Assembly (NCBI RefSeq): GCF_000382445.1
Contig: NZ_KB905473.1
Coordinates: forward strand, 187,802 to 230,320
DNA: 42,519 nt
Direction of reading: 5' to 3'
Source of the DNA: Phocaeicola massiliensis B84634 = Timone 84634 = DSM 17679 = JCM 13223
GTDB lineage: Bacteria > Bacteroidota > Bacteroidia > Bacteroidales > Bacteroidaceae
The notes under the pieces were generated by a model that was not told the origin of the DNA, did not search any database, and saw only the letters and a list, made by a program, of their open reading frames with translations. The translations under genes and the position numbers were made by a program. Below are positions 33,356-41,584 of the stretch, piece by piece. Position 1 is the first letter of the stretch; each line of letters opens with the position of its first letter.

Positions 33356-35851
33356 ATGAAAGACAACATTCTATGCATCTTTATCATGCTCTTTGTCAGT
33401 GTGACATTTAATGCAAACGCTCAAAAAAGTCCTCAAGGGCAGTTCTCAGTAAAAGGAGTTTTAGTAGATTCTTTATCAAATGAAGGAGAACCTTATTCAA
33501 CCATTCGTATTTCGTTGAAGAGTAATCCGGCCAAACCGGTAAAACTGGCTGTGACAGACACGAATGGAAAGTTTAGTGAACGTCTCGTTTCTCCGGGCAC
33601 TTATCTGATTAGTTTTTCTTCTGTCGGCAAGCGGACCGTACAGAAAGAATTCACTGTATCTGATACAAAGAAGGTAGCGGACTTAGGTCATATTCAAATG
33701 GCAGAAGCAACCGAAATGCTGAAAGGAGTGGAAGTGGTCGCTCAGAAGCCACTTGTGAAAGCAGAAATTGATAAGGTTACTTACAGCATTGAAGATGACC
33801 CGGATTCAAAAACGAATTCTACTCTCGAAATGCTCCGTAAGGTACCTTTGGTAACCGTAGACGGGGAAGATAAAATTCAGGTAAACGGAAGCAGCAACTT
33901 TAAAGTGCATGTAAACGGGAAGCCGAATAATATGATGAGTAACAATCCCACTGAAGTATTGAAGAGCTTGCCGGCCAACTCTGTGAAGTCTATTGAAGTT
34001 ATTACTGACCCGGGTGCAAAATATGATGCGGAAGGTGTCGGTGGTATCTTGAACATCATTACTACCGGTGGCGGAATGGAAGGTTATACAGTCACTTTGA
34101 ATGGTGGTGTCAGCAATCGCGGTTATAATGCCAGCGGATATGGAACAGTTCAGATCGGTAAATTTACTGTTACCGGAAATTATGCTTATAATCATAATAC
34201 CAGTCCGCGTTCTTATAGTTCAAGTGGTCGCGAAGATTTCACTTCGGATGATTATAAGTATTTGAGTTCGGAAAGCTCTTCCAAGCATAAAGGCAATTTC
34301 CAATATGGCAGTATGGAGGGTAGTTATGAAATTGATACTCTGAATCTTATTACTTTTTCTATGAATATGTTTGGAGGAAAGTTTAAGAACAATGGCTATG
34401 GAAGCACGAACATGCTGAACGCCCAAAAAGAACATGCTTACAGTTATAATACGTTGAGCCGTAATGAATCGGAATGGGCCAGTGTGGGATTTAATTTCGA
34501 CTATCAGCGTTCTTTTAAGAAAAAAGGCGAATTTCTGACTTTCTCATATCGTTATAACGGTTCTCCCGATAATAGTGAGGCTTATACAGAATATGAAGAA
34601 GTGAAGGATTATCCTTACAGCATGGATTATTTGAGGGATCAGCATTATGACAATGATGCTCGTACTGATGAACATACTTTCCAGCTTGACTATACCAATC
34701 CAATCACCAAGCAACATCAGATAGATGCTGGTGTTAAGTACATTTTACGTAGAAATCAGAGTGACAGTAAGTATTTTAAAGCCGATGACAATAATATCTA
34801 TCAGCCGGATAATGATTTGACCAGCAAATTTAATCAAGATCAAGATATCTTGGCTGCTTATGCCGATTACCAGTTGAAATTGGGTAAGTTTGGCGGTAAG
34901 GCGGGTGTACGTTTCGAACATACTATTATGGATGTGGAATATAAGTATATGCCTGACAGAAACTTCGACAGTAATTTCGATGATTTAGTTCCTTCGGCCA
35001 GCTTTACTTATCAGCTTGCACCTACCAAAACCATTCGTGCAAATTATAACATGCGAATCAGTCGTCCGAGTATTTGGTATTTGAATCCGTTTAGAGATAC
35101 AAGTAATCCGACAAGCATCAGCTATGGTAATCCTGACTTGGATAGTGAGAAGTCTCATTCAGTGGGAATGACTTACAGTTCTTTCTCACAAAAGTTTAAT
35201 ATGAACTTAAGTTTGAACTATTCGTTTGTAAATAATGGTATTGAGCGTTATTCATTTATGGAGAACGGTGTACAGAATAATACCTATGGCAATATTGGTC
35301 ATACAAACCGCACACGTCTTTCGTTGTGGATGAACTGGAATCCGGGCTCTAAGACAAGAATCTCTATCAATGCCAGTGGCTCTTACTCTGATTATAAGAG
35401 TGATAATGAAGAGTTCACAGCTCGTAACCATGGTTATCAAGGTAACTTCTTTGGTAATGCACAACAGACATTACCGTGGGATATTCGTTTTAGTGTGTAT
35501 GGCGGTGGAGGCACTCCTTATATTTCATTACAAGGAAAGGGTTCATCTTATACTTACTATGGATTTAGCCTGAGTCGTTCTTTCTTGAAAGAGAAACGCC
35601 TGACGGTCTCTATGAATGCGTCTAATATCTTTAGTAAATATAATACTTATGATAATTCTACTACGACTTCTACTTTTATTTCGTGGAGCAAGAGTAAATC
35701 CCCCAACCGCTATTATGGCATCAATATCAGTTGGAGATTTGGTGAGCTAAAAGCGCAGGTGAAAAAAGCAGCTCGTAGTATCAATAATGATGATTTGAAA
35801 GGTGGCGGAAGCGGTTCCGGTAGTACCGGTGGCGGTCAGGGAGGTGCATAA
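33356..35851 (+). CDS. TonB-receptor-like outer membrane beta-barrel protein
   Basis: An 831-residue outer-membrane protein: signal peptide (1-22, ending NANAQ), a carboxypeptidase-regulatory-like beta sandwich (about 30-110), a plug-like domain with 'ANSVKSIEVITDPGAKYDAE' (about 200-219) and 'GGILNIITTGG', then a large barrel rich in Tyr, Asn and Ser. It belongs to the group without a paired SusD lipoprotein, and none is adjacent. The substrate is unknown. The barrel seems to end at 'YYGINISWRFGE', but the chain continues about 40 residues into a Gly/Ser tail (GGGSGSGSTGGGQGGA), an unusual end for this class. Confidence 0.87.
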   Translation: MKDNILCIFIMLFVSVTFNANAQKSPQGQFSVKGVLVDSLSNEGEPYSTIRISLKSNPAKPVKLAVTDTNGKFSERLVSPGTYLISFSSVGKRTVQKEFTVSDTKKVADLGHIQMAEATEMLKGVEVVAQKPLVKAEIDKVTYSIEDDPDSKTNSTLEMLRKVPLVTVDGEDKIQVNGSSNFKVHVNGKPNNMMSNNPTEVLKSLPANSVKSIEVITDPGAKYDAEGVGGILNIITTGGGMEGYTVTLNGGVSNRGYNASGYGTVQIGKFTVTGNYAYNHNTSPRSYSSSGREDFTSDDYKYLSSESSSKHKGNFQYGSMEGSYEIDTLNLITFSMNMFGGKFKNNGYGSTNMLNAQKEHAYSYNTLSRNESEWASVGFNFDYQRSFKKKGEFLTFSYRYNGSPDNSEAYTEYEEVKDYPYSMDYLRDQHYDNDARTDEHTFQLDYTNPITKQHQIDAGVKYILRRNQSDSKYFKADDNNIYQPDNDLTSKFNQDQDILAAYADYQLKLGKFGGKAGVRFEHTIMDVEYKYMPDRNFDSNFDDLVPSASFTYQLAPTKTIRANYNMRISRPSIWYLNPFRDTSNPTSISYGNPDLDSEKSHSVGMTYSSFSQKFNMNLSLNYSFVNNGIERYSFMENGVQNNTYGNIGHTNRTRLSLWMNWNPGSKTRISINASGSYSDYKSDNEEFTARNHGYQGNFFGNAQQTLPWDIRFSVYGGGGTPYISLQGKGSSYTYYGFSLSRSFLKEKRLTVSMNASNIFSKYNTYDNSTTTSTFISWSKSKSPNRYYGINISWRFGELKAQVKKAARSINNDDLKGGGSGSGSTGGGQGGA

Positions 35852-35887
35852 AAGTTAATTCTCAACCACCTGTTAACTGTTATATTA

Positions 35888-35927
35888 GGGGGTAAAAACT
35901 GTTACTTGGCAGTTTTTGCCCCTTTTG
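35888..35927 (+). terminator. Terminator of the barrel-protein gene
   Basis: GGGGTAAAAACTG and CAGTTTTTGCCCC pair over about 13 positions with one mismatch around a short loop, followed by TTTTGTTG. It lies 36 bp after the stop codon. Confidence 0.85.
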
Positions 35928-36021
35928 TTGTTAGTTTTTCTGTTATCTCTTTTACAAGAAGTCGTTAATATTGCAACAGAAATTAAAAACAGAAAAAATA
36001 ACAACTTAAAAATAAAATGGT

Positions 36022-36525
36022 ATGAAGACAGTCGACTTTACACAGCATTTACTGAATGTTCAATCGGAATTATTCCGTTTCGCATTTAAACTGACAGCTG
36101 ATAGAGAAGAAGCAAATGACCTGTTGCAGGAAACATCATTGAAAGCATTAGATAATGAGGAGAAATTTACTCCCGATACAAATTTTAAAGGATGGATGTA
36201 TACCATCATGCGCAATATATTTATTAATAATTACCGTAAGACCGTACGTGATCAGACTTTTGTTGACCAGACAGACAATCTGTTTCACTTGAACTTTTCG
36301 CAAGAAAGTGGATTTGATTCTACCGAAGGTGCTTATGATTTAAAAGAAATTCACCGTGTAGTCAATGCTTTGCCAAAAGACTATCGCGTCCCCTTTGCCA
36401 TGTATGTATCAGGCTTCAAGTATAGAGAAATTGCAGAGAAGCTGGGATTACCATTAGGAACCGTAAAGAGCCGTATTTTCTTTACACGTCAAAGATTACA
36501 GAATGAATTGAAGGATTTTCGTTAA
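36022..36525 (+). CDS. ECF-type RNA polymerase sigma factor
   Basis: A 167-residue sigma-70 family protein of the extracytoplasmic-function group. Region 2 is at about 10-80 (DLLQETSLKALDN, then NFKGWMYTIMRNIFINNYRK) and region 4 at about 110-165 (LPKDYRVPFAMYVSGFKYRE, then LGLPLGTVKSRIFFTRQRL, the DNA-binding helix-turn-helix). There is no region 3 and no anti-sigma gene on either side, so how it is controlled is not visible. A terminator follows at 36569. The upstream -10 region (TAATATTG at 35966) deviates from the housekeeping consensus. Confidence 0.92.
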   Translation: MKTVDFTQHLLNVQSELFRFAFKLTADREEANDLLQETSLKALDNEEKFTPDTNFKGWMYTIMRNIFINNYRKTVRDQTFVDQTDNLFHLNFSQESGFDSTEGAYDLKEIHRVVNALPKDYRVPFAMYVSGFKYREIAEKLGLPLGTVKSRIFFTRQRLQNELKDFR

Positions 36526-36568
36526 GTTGACTCTCTATCTTTATTATATAACTTTGACTTTTATCATT

Positions 36569-36607
36569 ACGTCGGCTGTTCGTGAAGAATCGCCGGCGTT
36601 TCTTTTT
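36569..36607 (+). terminator. Terminator of the sigma factor gene
   Basis: ACGTCGGC and GCCGGCGT form an 8-bp stem (one G-U pair) around a loop of about 15 nt, followed by TTTCTTTTT. It reaches the end of the converging VanZ-like gene. Confidence 0.7.
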
Positions 36608-36992
36608 AGAACTTACGCCACAAAAACGGGCGGATCACATAATATCCGAACACAACAGCTAACAATACTCCTGTGCTATTAGCTAAAAAATCAAGCCAGT
36701 CTCCGCTTCTATTGGTCGTGAGATAAGTTTGCATCAGCTCTATGCATCCACTCATGGCTATCGGTGCAAGGATACCTCCCCATAGAATATGGCTCCAGTT
36801 TATCATTCTGTGGGTTCTTAAATATTCGAACCACAAAATGCTGCAAAGCCCTCCATACATACAGACATGAACTAACTTGTCTATGTTGGGAATCTCTTCC
36901 AAATTACTTTTCGGAGGAGTGAAAAAAGATAAGTAAAAGATAACAGCCATAATTACCAAGGATAGCGGATATCTTCTAAAATAATATAGCAT
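36606..36992 (-). CDS. VanZ-like family membrane protein
   Basis: A 128-residue protein with three to four membrane segments. Family marks are 'DKLVHVCMYGGLCSILWF' (about 39-56) and the acidic 'GCIELMQTYLTTNRSGDWLD' (about 82-101) before a last membrane helix. VanZ confers low-level teicoplanin resistance in enterococci, but most small VanZ-like proteins have no known role and resistance should not be inferred here. It converges on the sigma factor gene and diverges from the transporter gene, with the -7 box at 37025-37018. Confidence 0.85.
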   Translation of the reverse strand: MLYYFRRYPLSLVIMAVIFYLSFFTPPKSNLEEIPNIDKLVHVCMYGGLCSILWFEYLRTHRMINWSHILWGGILAPIAMSGCIELMQTYLTTNRSGDWLDFLANSTGVLLAVVFGYYVIRPFLWRKF

Positions 36993-37017
36993 ACTTTAAA
37001 ATTTTAGTTATTCATCG

Positions 37018-37025
37018 CAAAAGTA
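37018..37025 (-). promoter_or_regulatory. Promoter of the VanZ-like gene (-7 box)
   Basis: TACTTTTG on the minus strand, 25 bp upstream of the ATG. It lies only 12 bp from the oppositely directed -7 box of the transporter gene. Confidence 0.6.
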
Positions 37026-37037
37026 CGATTAATTTTA

Positions 37038-37045
37038 TACTTTTG
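37038..37045 (+). promoter_or_regulatory. Promoter of the SNF transporter gene (-7 box)
   Basis: TACTTTTG, 42 bp before the ATG at 37088. Because the divergent -7 box is 12 bp away, the two polymerase sites must overlap and probably exclude each other. Confidence 0.6.
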
Positions 37046-37087
37046 CACCCCAATAGGTTTCGAATTATAATAAATTGATAGTTTTTT

Positions 37088-38452
37088 ATGCAAAAAAGCG
37101 AAAGAGTAAATTTCGGGAGTAAGATAGGAGCGATACTGGCGGCTGCCGGTTCGGCAGTAGGGCTGGGTAATATATGGCGTTTCCCTTACGAAACGGGAAA
37201 TCATGGCGGCGCGGCGTTCATTTTAATATATTTGGCGTGTGTCCTTGTATTAGGCATGCCGATTATGATGGCCGAGTTTACAGTAGGACGCCATTCAAAG
37301 GCGAGTACGGGTAAAGCATATTCCGTTTTAGCACCGGGTACTCATTGGAAATGGTTAGGTTATTTAGGAGTATTGGCGGGATTTCTAATTTTGGGATATT
37401 ATTCTGTTGTGGCAGGATGGACACTGGAATATATTTTGGAAGCAGGTACGAATGAATTTGCGAACAAAAGACCGGATGATTTTATTCTGGCTTTTGAAGC
37501 TTTCTCTCAGGACCCGGTTCGTCCGTTGATTTGGTTGGTGGTCTTTCTATTGCTTACCCATTTTGTTATTGTAAAAGGGGTGAAAGATGGCATTGAGAAA
37601 TCCTCTAAGATTTTGATGCCGGTACTTTTTATTCTTATTATCCTGCTTGCAGTGTGTTCATTATCTTTGCCAAATGCGGAAAAGGGATTAGAGTTCCTGT
37701 TAAAGCCGGATTTTAGTAAAGTGACCGGTGATGTATTTTTGGGTGCCATGGGACAAGCCTTTTTCTCCCTGAGCTTGGGGATGGGATGTCTCTCCACTTA
37801 TGCCTCTTATTTTGGAAAAGAGACAAAGTTGGGGAATACGGCGTTGAGTGTAGGAGTCATCGACACATTTGTTGCAGTATTGGCAGGTGTCATTATTTTC
37901 CCTGCGGCATTTTCGGTTGGCATTCAGCCCGATGCCGGTCCTTCTTTGATATTTATTACTCTGCCTAATGTCTTCCAGCAAGCATTTAGCGGGATACCTT
38001 TCCTGGCGTATGTTTTTTCTGTATTGTTCTATGTGTTATTGGCTTTGGCAGCACTGACATCCACTATCTCTTTGCATGAGGTGGTTACAGCTTTTTTGCA
38101 TGAGGAGTTTGCTTTTACTCGTGGGCGTGCGGCCAAGATGGTAACTTTCGGATGTATATTGATTGGAGCACTTTCATCCTTGTCATTGGGTGTGATGCAG
38201 AAATATACGCTGTTTGACAAAGGTTTCTTTGATTTACTGGATTTTGTTACTGCCAAAATTATGCTTCCGTTGGGTGGAATGTTGGTATGTATATTTGTCG
38301 GCTGGTATTTGAAGCGTTCGGTCTCTTATGCTGAGTTGACCAATGAAGGTACTTTGAAAGCGGGTTTCTTTAATGTCTATATATTTATTCTGAGATTCAT
38401 TGCACCCATTGGTATTGCCTTGATTTTCATCAATGAATTGGGCTTGATTTAG
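37088..38452 (+). CDS. Sodium-dependent transporter of the SNF (neurotransmitter:sodium symporter) family
   Basis: A 454-residue polytopic membrane protein of the LeuT fold. The first unwound helix is clear: 'IGAILAAAGSAVGLGNIWRF' (about 11-30) followed by 'PYETGNHGGAAFILIYL', which carries the sodium and substrate contacts. About eleven to twelve membrane segments follow. Bacterial members move amino acids (Leu, Trp, Tyr) or related amines with Na+; the substrate is not evident. The helix-hairpin-helix gene starts 7 bp later, so they share a transcript. Confidence 0.9.
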   Translation: MQKSERVNFGSKIGAILAAAGSAVGLGNIWRFPYETGNHGGAAFILIYLACVLVLGMPIMMAEFTVGRHSKASTGKAYSVLAPGTHWKWLGYLGVLAGFLILGYYSVVAGWTLEYILEAGTNEFANKRPDDFILAFEAFSQDPVRPLIWLVVFLLLTHFVIVKGVKDGIEKSSKILMPVLFILIILLAVCSLSLPNAEKGLEFLLKPDFSKVTGDVFLGAMGQAFFSLSLGMGCLSTYASYFGKETKLGNTALSVGVIDTFVAVLAGVIIFPAAFSVGIQPDAGPSLIFITLPNVFQQAFSGIPFLAYVFSVLFYVLLALAALTSTISLHEVVTAFLHEEFAFTRGRAAKMVTFGCILIGALSSLSLGVMQKYTLFDKGFFDLLDFVTAKIMLPLGGMLVCIFVGWYLKRSVSYAELTNEGTLKAGFFNVYIFILRFIAPIGIALIFINELGLI

Positions 38453-38459
38453 TGCAATA

Positions 38460-39368
38460 ATGTGGAAAGATTTTTTCTATTTCTCTAAAGGAGAACGCAA
38501 GGCTATAGTTTTCTTGCTTGGAATGATTGTTACGATAATCGGAGTTTGGCTGGTTTCTCCTTATCTGATAGAAGAATCGAGTAAAGAAACCGGTCAGGAA
38601 TCATTTGAAGAAATGGAACGGTTCCTAGCCGGTATTCAGACAATCGAGCATAAAAGGAATGCCTCATTCAAAAAGAAAGAGGTTGTAAAAAGGAAGGTGA
38701 TATTAGCACCGTTCGAACCTAATTTAACCGATTCCATCGAGTTCTTACAACTTGGGTTGCCTCCTTTTATTGCTCACAATATAATAAAGTATAGGCAGGC
38801 AGGTGGAAAGTTTGCCACTGCGGAAGCTTTTTCACGTATTTATGGAATGACGGAAGAGCAGTTTCATATTTTGGAACCTTATATTTATATATCCGAATCA
38901 TTTCAGAAGAAATCTGATACTTTGCGTTATGCGGAAGTAGAGAAGCGTGATACGTTGGCTTTTTATAAATATCCCGAAGGGACCTTGATTGATTTGAACC
39001 GGGCGGATACTACGGAACTGAAGAAAATTCCGGGAATAGGGATTGGAATTGCACGGGCTATTGTTGCCTATCGGAATCAGTTGGGAGGATTCTATGATGT
39101 AGGTCAATTACAGGAACTCAAATGGATTACTTCTGATATGCAGCGTTGGTTTAAAGTAGAAAATGGTCCAATTCATCGGATAAATGCCAATAAAGCAGGG
39201 TTAGACAGACTGCGTGCACATCCTTATATTAACTATTATCAGGCTCGGGTTATTATTGAGTTTCGGAGAAAGAAGGATAAATTAAAAAGCCTTTCTCAGT
39301 TATCCCTTTATGAAGAGTTTACCGAGAAAGACTTAAAACGATTATCGCACTATCTTACTTTCGATTAA
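38460..39368 (+). CDS. Membrane-anchored helix-hairpin-helix (ComEA-like) protein
   Basis: A 302-residue protein with one N-terminal membrane segment (about 12-34, AIVFLLGMIVTIIGVWLVSPYL) and three ComEA-type helix-hairpin-helix modules: about 95-140 ('LGLPPFIAHNIIKYRQAGGK'), about 175-220 ('LNRADTTELKKIPGIGIGIA') and about 240-300 ('INANKAGLDRLRAHPYINYY'). The second has the best DNA-backbone GIG motif. ComEA binds incoming DNA in transformation, but in Bacteroidetes such proteins are widespread and their role is not settled. Its stop overlaps that of the converging phosphatase gene by 4 bp. Confidence 0.85.
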   Translation: MWKDFFYFSKGERKAIVFLLGMIVTIIGVWLVSPYLIEESSKETGQESFEEMERFLAGIQTIEHKRNASFKKKEVVKRKVILAPFEPNLTDSIEFLQLGLPPFIAHNIIKYRQAGGKFATAEAFSRIYGMTEEQFHILEPYIYISESFQKKSDTLRYAEVEKRDTLAFYKYPEGTLIDLNRADTTELKKIPGIGIGIARAIVAYRNQLGGFYDVGQLQELKWITSDMQRWFKVENGPIHRINANKAGLDRLRAHPYINYYQARVIIEFRRKKDKLKSLSQLSLYEEFTEKDLKRLSHYLTFD

Positions 39369-40780
39369 TTCGGATAGCCTGCTGCTTCTGCTATTTTCAC
39401 CGGAATTTCGGTATTGTCTATCCGGCCTTGAAATAACTCTGCACCTGCACCGATGGCAAATACGGGAACATAGCCGCCGGAGTGTCCGCCGCTGGTCCAG
39501 CCTACAAGGGCAATATCATTCAAAATCTTTTTGGCTTCAGAGGCCAAAGGTTCGTCTTGCTGATATTCACTCTTCTGTAAATCTACTTTCTGACCACCGA
39601 ACGATTCATCATATACTTTCTTTAATCGCGCTTCCTGTTTTTCATTTAATTGGATGCTATCCCAAAAACCGAAATTATCTTTCAGTGATTGTTTGATTAC
39701 TTCCCAAGATACCTGGTTCTTATATTTTTTTCTTAAATTATTAATGATTCGGGTATAGTCGCTTTCGCTGACTTTTTGTGATTTCAAAGCCTGAAGATTG
39801 AGTGTGTAGGGGCCTTTGCCCAATACGATGCCACCGGTTTCATGATCGGCTGTCACCACTATCAGTGTCTCGTCGGGATGTTGTTCGTAGAATTCGTAAG
39901 CTACTTTGATGGCATCGTCCAGGTCAACCACTTCATTGAATGCGGTTGCCGCATCATTGCTATGGCAAGCCCAGTCTATTTTTCCACCTTCAACCATCAG
40001 GAAGAAACCTTTGGAAAGATCTTTGGACAGGAAATTGATACCGGCACGGGTTATTTCGGCTAAGGTCATGTCACCTTTCTTACGGTCTATAGCGTATGGA
40101 ATAGCACTGACATCGATGGCAGAAGATGGTTGCAGCAGAATCATTTTGTCTGATTTCTTGGCTTTCTTTTGATAGTCTTTATAACCGCGTGCCACGCTGT
40201 ATCCTGCTTTATCTACCAGGGTATATAGACTTTCCGAGCTTCCATCGCCTCCTTTTTTATTGGTAGGATCAAGGAAGTCGGAGCCGGCATAGAAGTCGTA
40301 ATTGGCCTTAATCAGATCAAGACCTACATTATAATAACTGCTTCTCTGTGCCTGATGTGCATAGAAAGCGGCCGGAGTAGCATGGTCTACACTGACACTT
40401 GTGCTGATACCTACCCGGCATCCTTTGTCTTTTGCCCATGCCGCCACACTGTTTATTTTAGTCTCCAAGTCTTTCTTCATTCCTAATGTTCCGTTCTTGG
40501 TTTTATTGCCTGTGGCAAGTGCTGTCCCGGCAGCTGCTGAGTCGGTTACGCCATTGGTGGCAGAGAATGTGGTGGCAACAGTAGCAAAGGGAAATTGTGT
40601 GAAAAGCAGTGGGGTGATACCAATCTCTCCTTTTAGTTCGGAGCGATACATTTCTGTACCTAATACTTGGTTAACACCCATCCCGTCGCCAATGAAATAG
40701 AAAACGTATTTAGCCTGTTGGGCCTGTACGAACAGGATGGACAGAAATACAAATGTAATAATGAATGATAGCTTTTTCAT
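39365..40780 (-). CDS. Alkaline phosphatase (PhoA family)
   Basis: Exported phosphomonoesterase of 471 residues. A signal peptide (1-20, FVFLSILFVQAQ) is followed by the first metal ligand in 'FIGDGMGVNQ' (D32), the phosphorylated serine in 'TDSAAAGTALATGNKTKNG' (S81), 'HATPAAFYAHQ', 'EGGKIDWACHSND', 'TADHETGGIVLG' and 'SGGHSGG', the full set of PhoA metal ligands. The ATG at 40780 (MKKLSFIITF) gives a normal signal peptide; the frame is open 68 codons further but crosses the -7 box. No pho box could be established. Confidence 0.93.
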   Translation of the reverse strand: MKKLSFIITFVFLSILFVQAQQAKYVFYFIGDGMGVNQVLGTEMYRSELKGEIGITPLLFTQFPFATVATTFSATNGVTDSAAAGTALATGNKTKNGTLGMKKDLETKINSVAAWAKDKGCRVGISTSVSVDHATPAAFYAHQAQRSSYYNVGLDLIKANYDFYAGSDFLDPTNKKGGDGSSESLYTLVDKAGYSVARGYKDYQKKAKKSDKMILLQPSSAIDVSAIPYAIDRKKGDMTLAEITRAGINFLSKDLSKGFFLMVEGGKIDWACHSNDAATAFNEVVDLDDAIKVAYEFYEQHPDETLIVVTADHETGGIVLGKGPYTLNLQALKSQKVSESDYTRIINNLRKKYKNQVSWEVIKQSLKDNFGFWDSIQLNEKQEARLKKVYDESFGGQKVDLQKSEYQQDEPLASEAKKILNDIALVGWTSGGHSGGYVPVFAIGAGAELFQGRIDNTEIPVKIAEAAGYPN

Positions 40781-40818
40781 GTTTTGTGACTTAAATGATA
40801 TATAATTAGTAATGCCGA

Positions 40819-40826
40819 CAAATATA
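40819..40826 (-). promoter_or_regulatory. Promoter of the alkaline phosphatase gene (-7 box)
   Basis: TATATTTG on the minus strand, 38 bp upstream of ATG 40780. CTTG 18 bp upstream is a weak -33. Confidence 0.5.
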
Positions 40827-40890
40827 TAAATAATTTGTTCATGGCAAGGGAAAAGTTTACTTTTTAATGGGTAATGATAAGGAATTATTC

Positions 40891-40898
40891 TATATTTG
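40891..40898 (+). promoter_or_regulatory. Promoter of the lipocalin-like gene (-7 box)
   Basis: TATATTTG, 21 bp before the ATG at 40920. It overlaps the TTG that begins the longer open frame, which supports the shorter start. Confidence 0.6.
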
Positions 40899-40919
40899 TT
40901 TTCATATATAATAGAGAGT

Positions 40920-41420
40920 ATGAAAGAATTTATCAAAGCTTTGGTCAGCAAAAACAAAAGTAATATTGTGCCTGCCGAGCACAACCTTTTCGGGCATTTC
41001 GTGGGAGAATGGGATTTTGAATGGATTGATTGTTATGGAACTGCTGAAGAGAGGCATATCAAAGGAGAGTGGATTTTTCAGTGGATATTGGAAGGAACGG
41101 CTATTCAAGACGTTTTTATCTGTCCTTCACGTAAGGAGCGTTTGACTAATTATCAACCGGATGCTGCTTATGGGACAACGGTGCGGATGTATAATCCGGA
41201 TACGTTGGCTTGGGATATTTTATATACGGAATTGGGAGGAGCCACCCAATTGGAGGCTAGATGGGAGAAAGACAGAATTGTCCAGACGGTGGTAAATAAT
41301 GACAATCTGCGTTGGGTATTCTCCGAAATAACACAGACTTCTTTTCATTGGCAACGTTTGGTGCGCACAGACGGTGAGCATTGGACGGTGGAAGCTGAAT
41401 TGTTTGCTGTGAGGAGATAA
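40920..41420 (+). CDS. Conserved small protein, probably lipocalin-like (DUF1579-type)
   Basis: A 166-residue cytoplasmic protein with no signal peptide. The pattern 'FGHFVGEWDFEWID' (about 24-37), then 'HIKGEWIFQWILEGTAIQDVF' (quoted as a landmark at about 45-65) and alternating strands with Trp and Tyr resemble small calycin-type barrels such as DUF1579 and related proteins. Ligand and function are unknown. It stands alone behind its own -7 box, divergent from the alkaline phosphatase gene. Confidence 0.65.
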   Translation: MKEFIKALVSKNKSNIVPAEHNLFGHFVGEWDFEWIDCYGTAEERHIKGEWIFQWILEGTAIQDVFICPSRKERLTNYQPDAAYGTTVRMYNPDTLAWDILYTELGGATQLEARWEKDRIVQTVVNNDNLRWVFSEITQTSFHWQRLVRTDGEHWTVEAELFAVRR

Positions 41421-41551
41421 AAAAGTTTTTTAGAATAATACCTACCATATATTGTTTTGTTTTCTATTTCTAAAAAAATATGTAGGTTAAACCGATTTGC
41501 CGTATAGGAGAATAGGACCACATTTCCTGCCTCTATGTGACGGTTTTTCTT

Positions 41552-41559
41552 TATTTTTG
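41552..41559 (+). promoter_or_regulatory. Promoter of the nucleotidyltransferase-fold gene (-7 box)
   Basis: TATTTTTG, 25 bp before the ATG at 41585. It lies inside the longer GTG-started frame and so argues for the shorter protein. Confidence 0.6.
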
Positions 41560-41584
41560 CATTTTCAAAAACAAGAAAAGATTT

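Noticed and set aside
36606..36992. Glycopeptide resistance determinant (vanZ)
   Set aside because: Only the broad VanZ-like family is seen; no vanHAX or regulator is nearby, and most such proteins have no resistance role.
38460..39368. Natural-competence locus
   Set aside because: A single ComEA-like protein is common in this phylum; no comEC, comF or pilus genes are present.
40781..40984. Longer N-terminus of alkaline phosphatase
   Set aside because: It would bury the signal peptide and cross the -7 boxes of both divergent genes.
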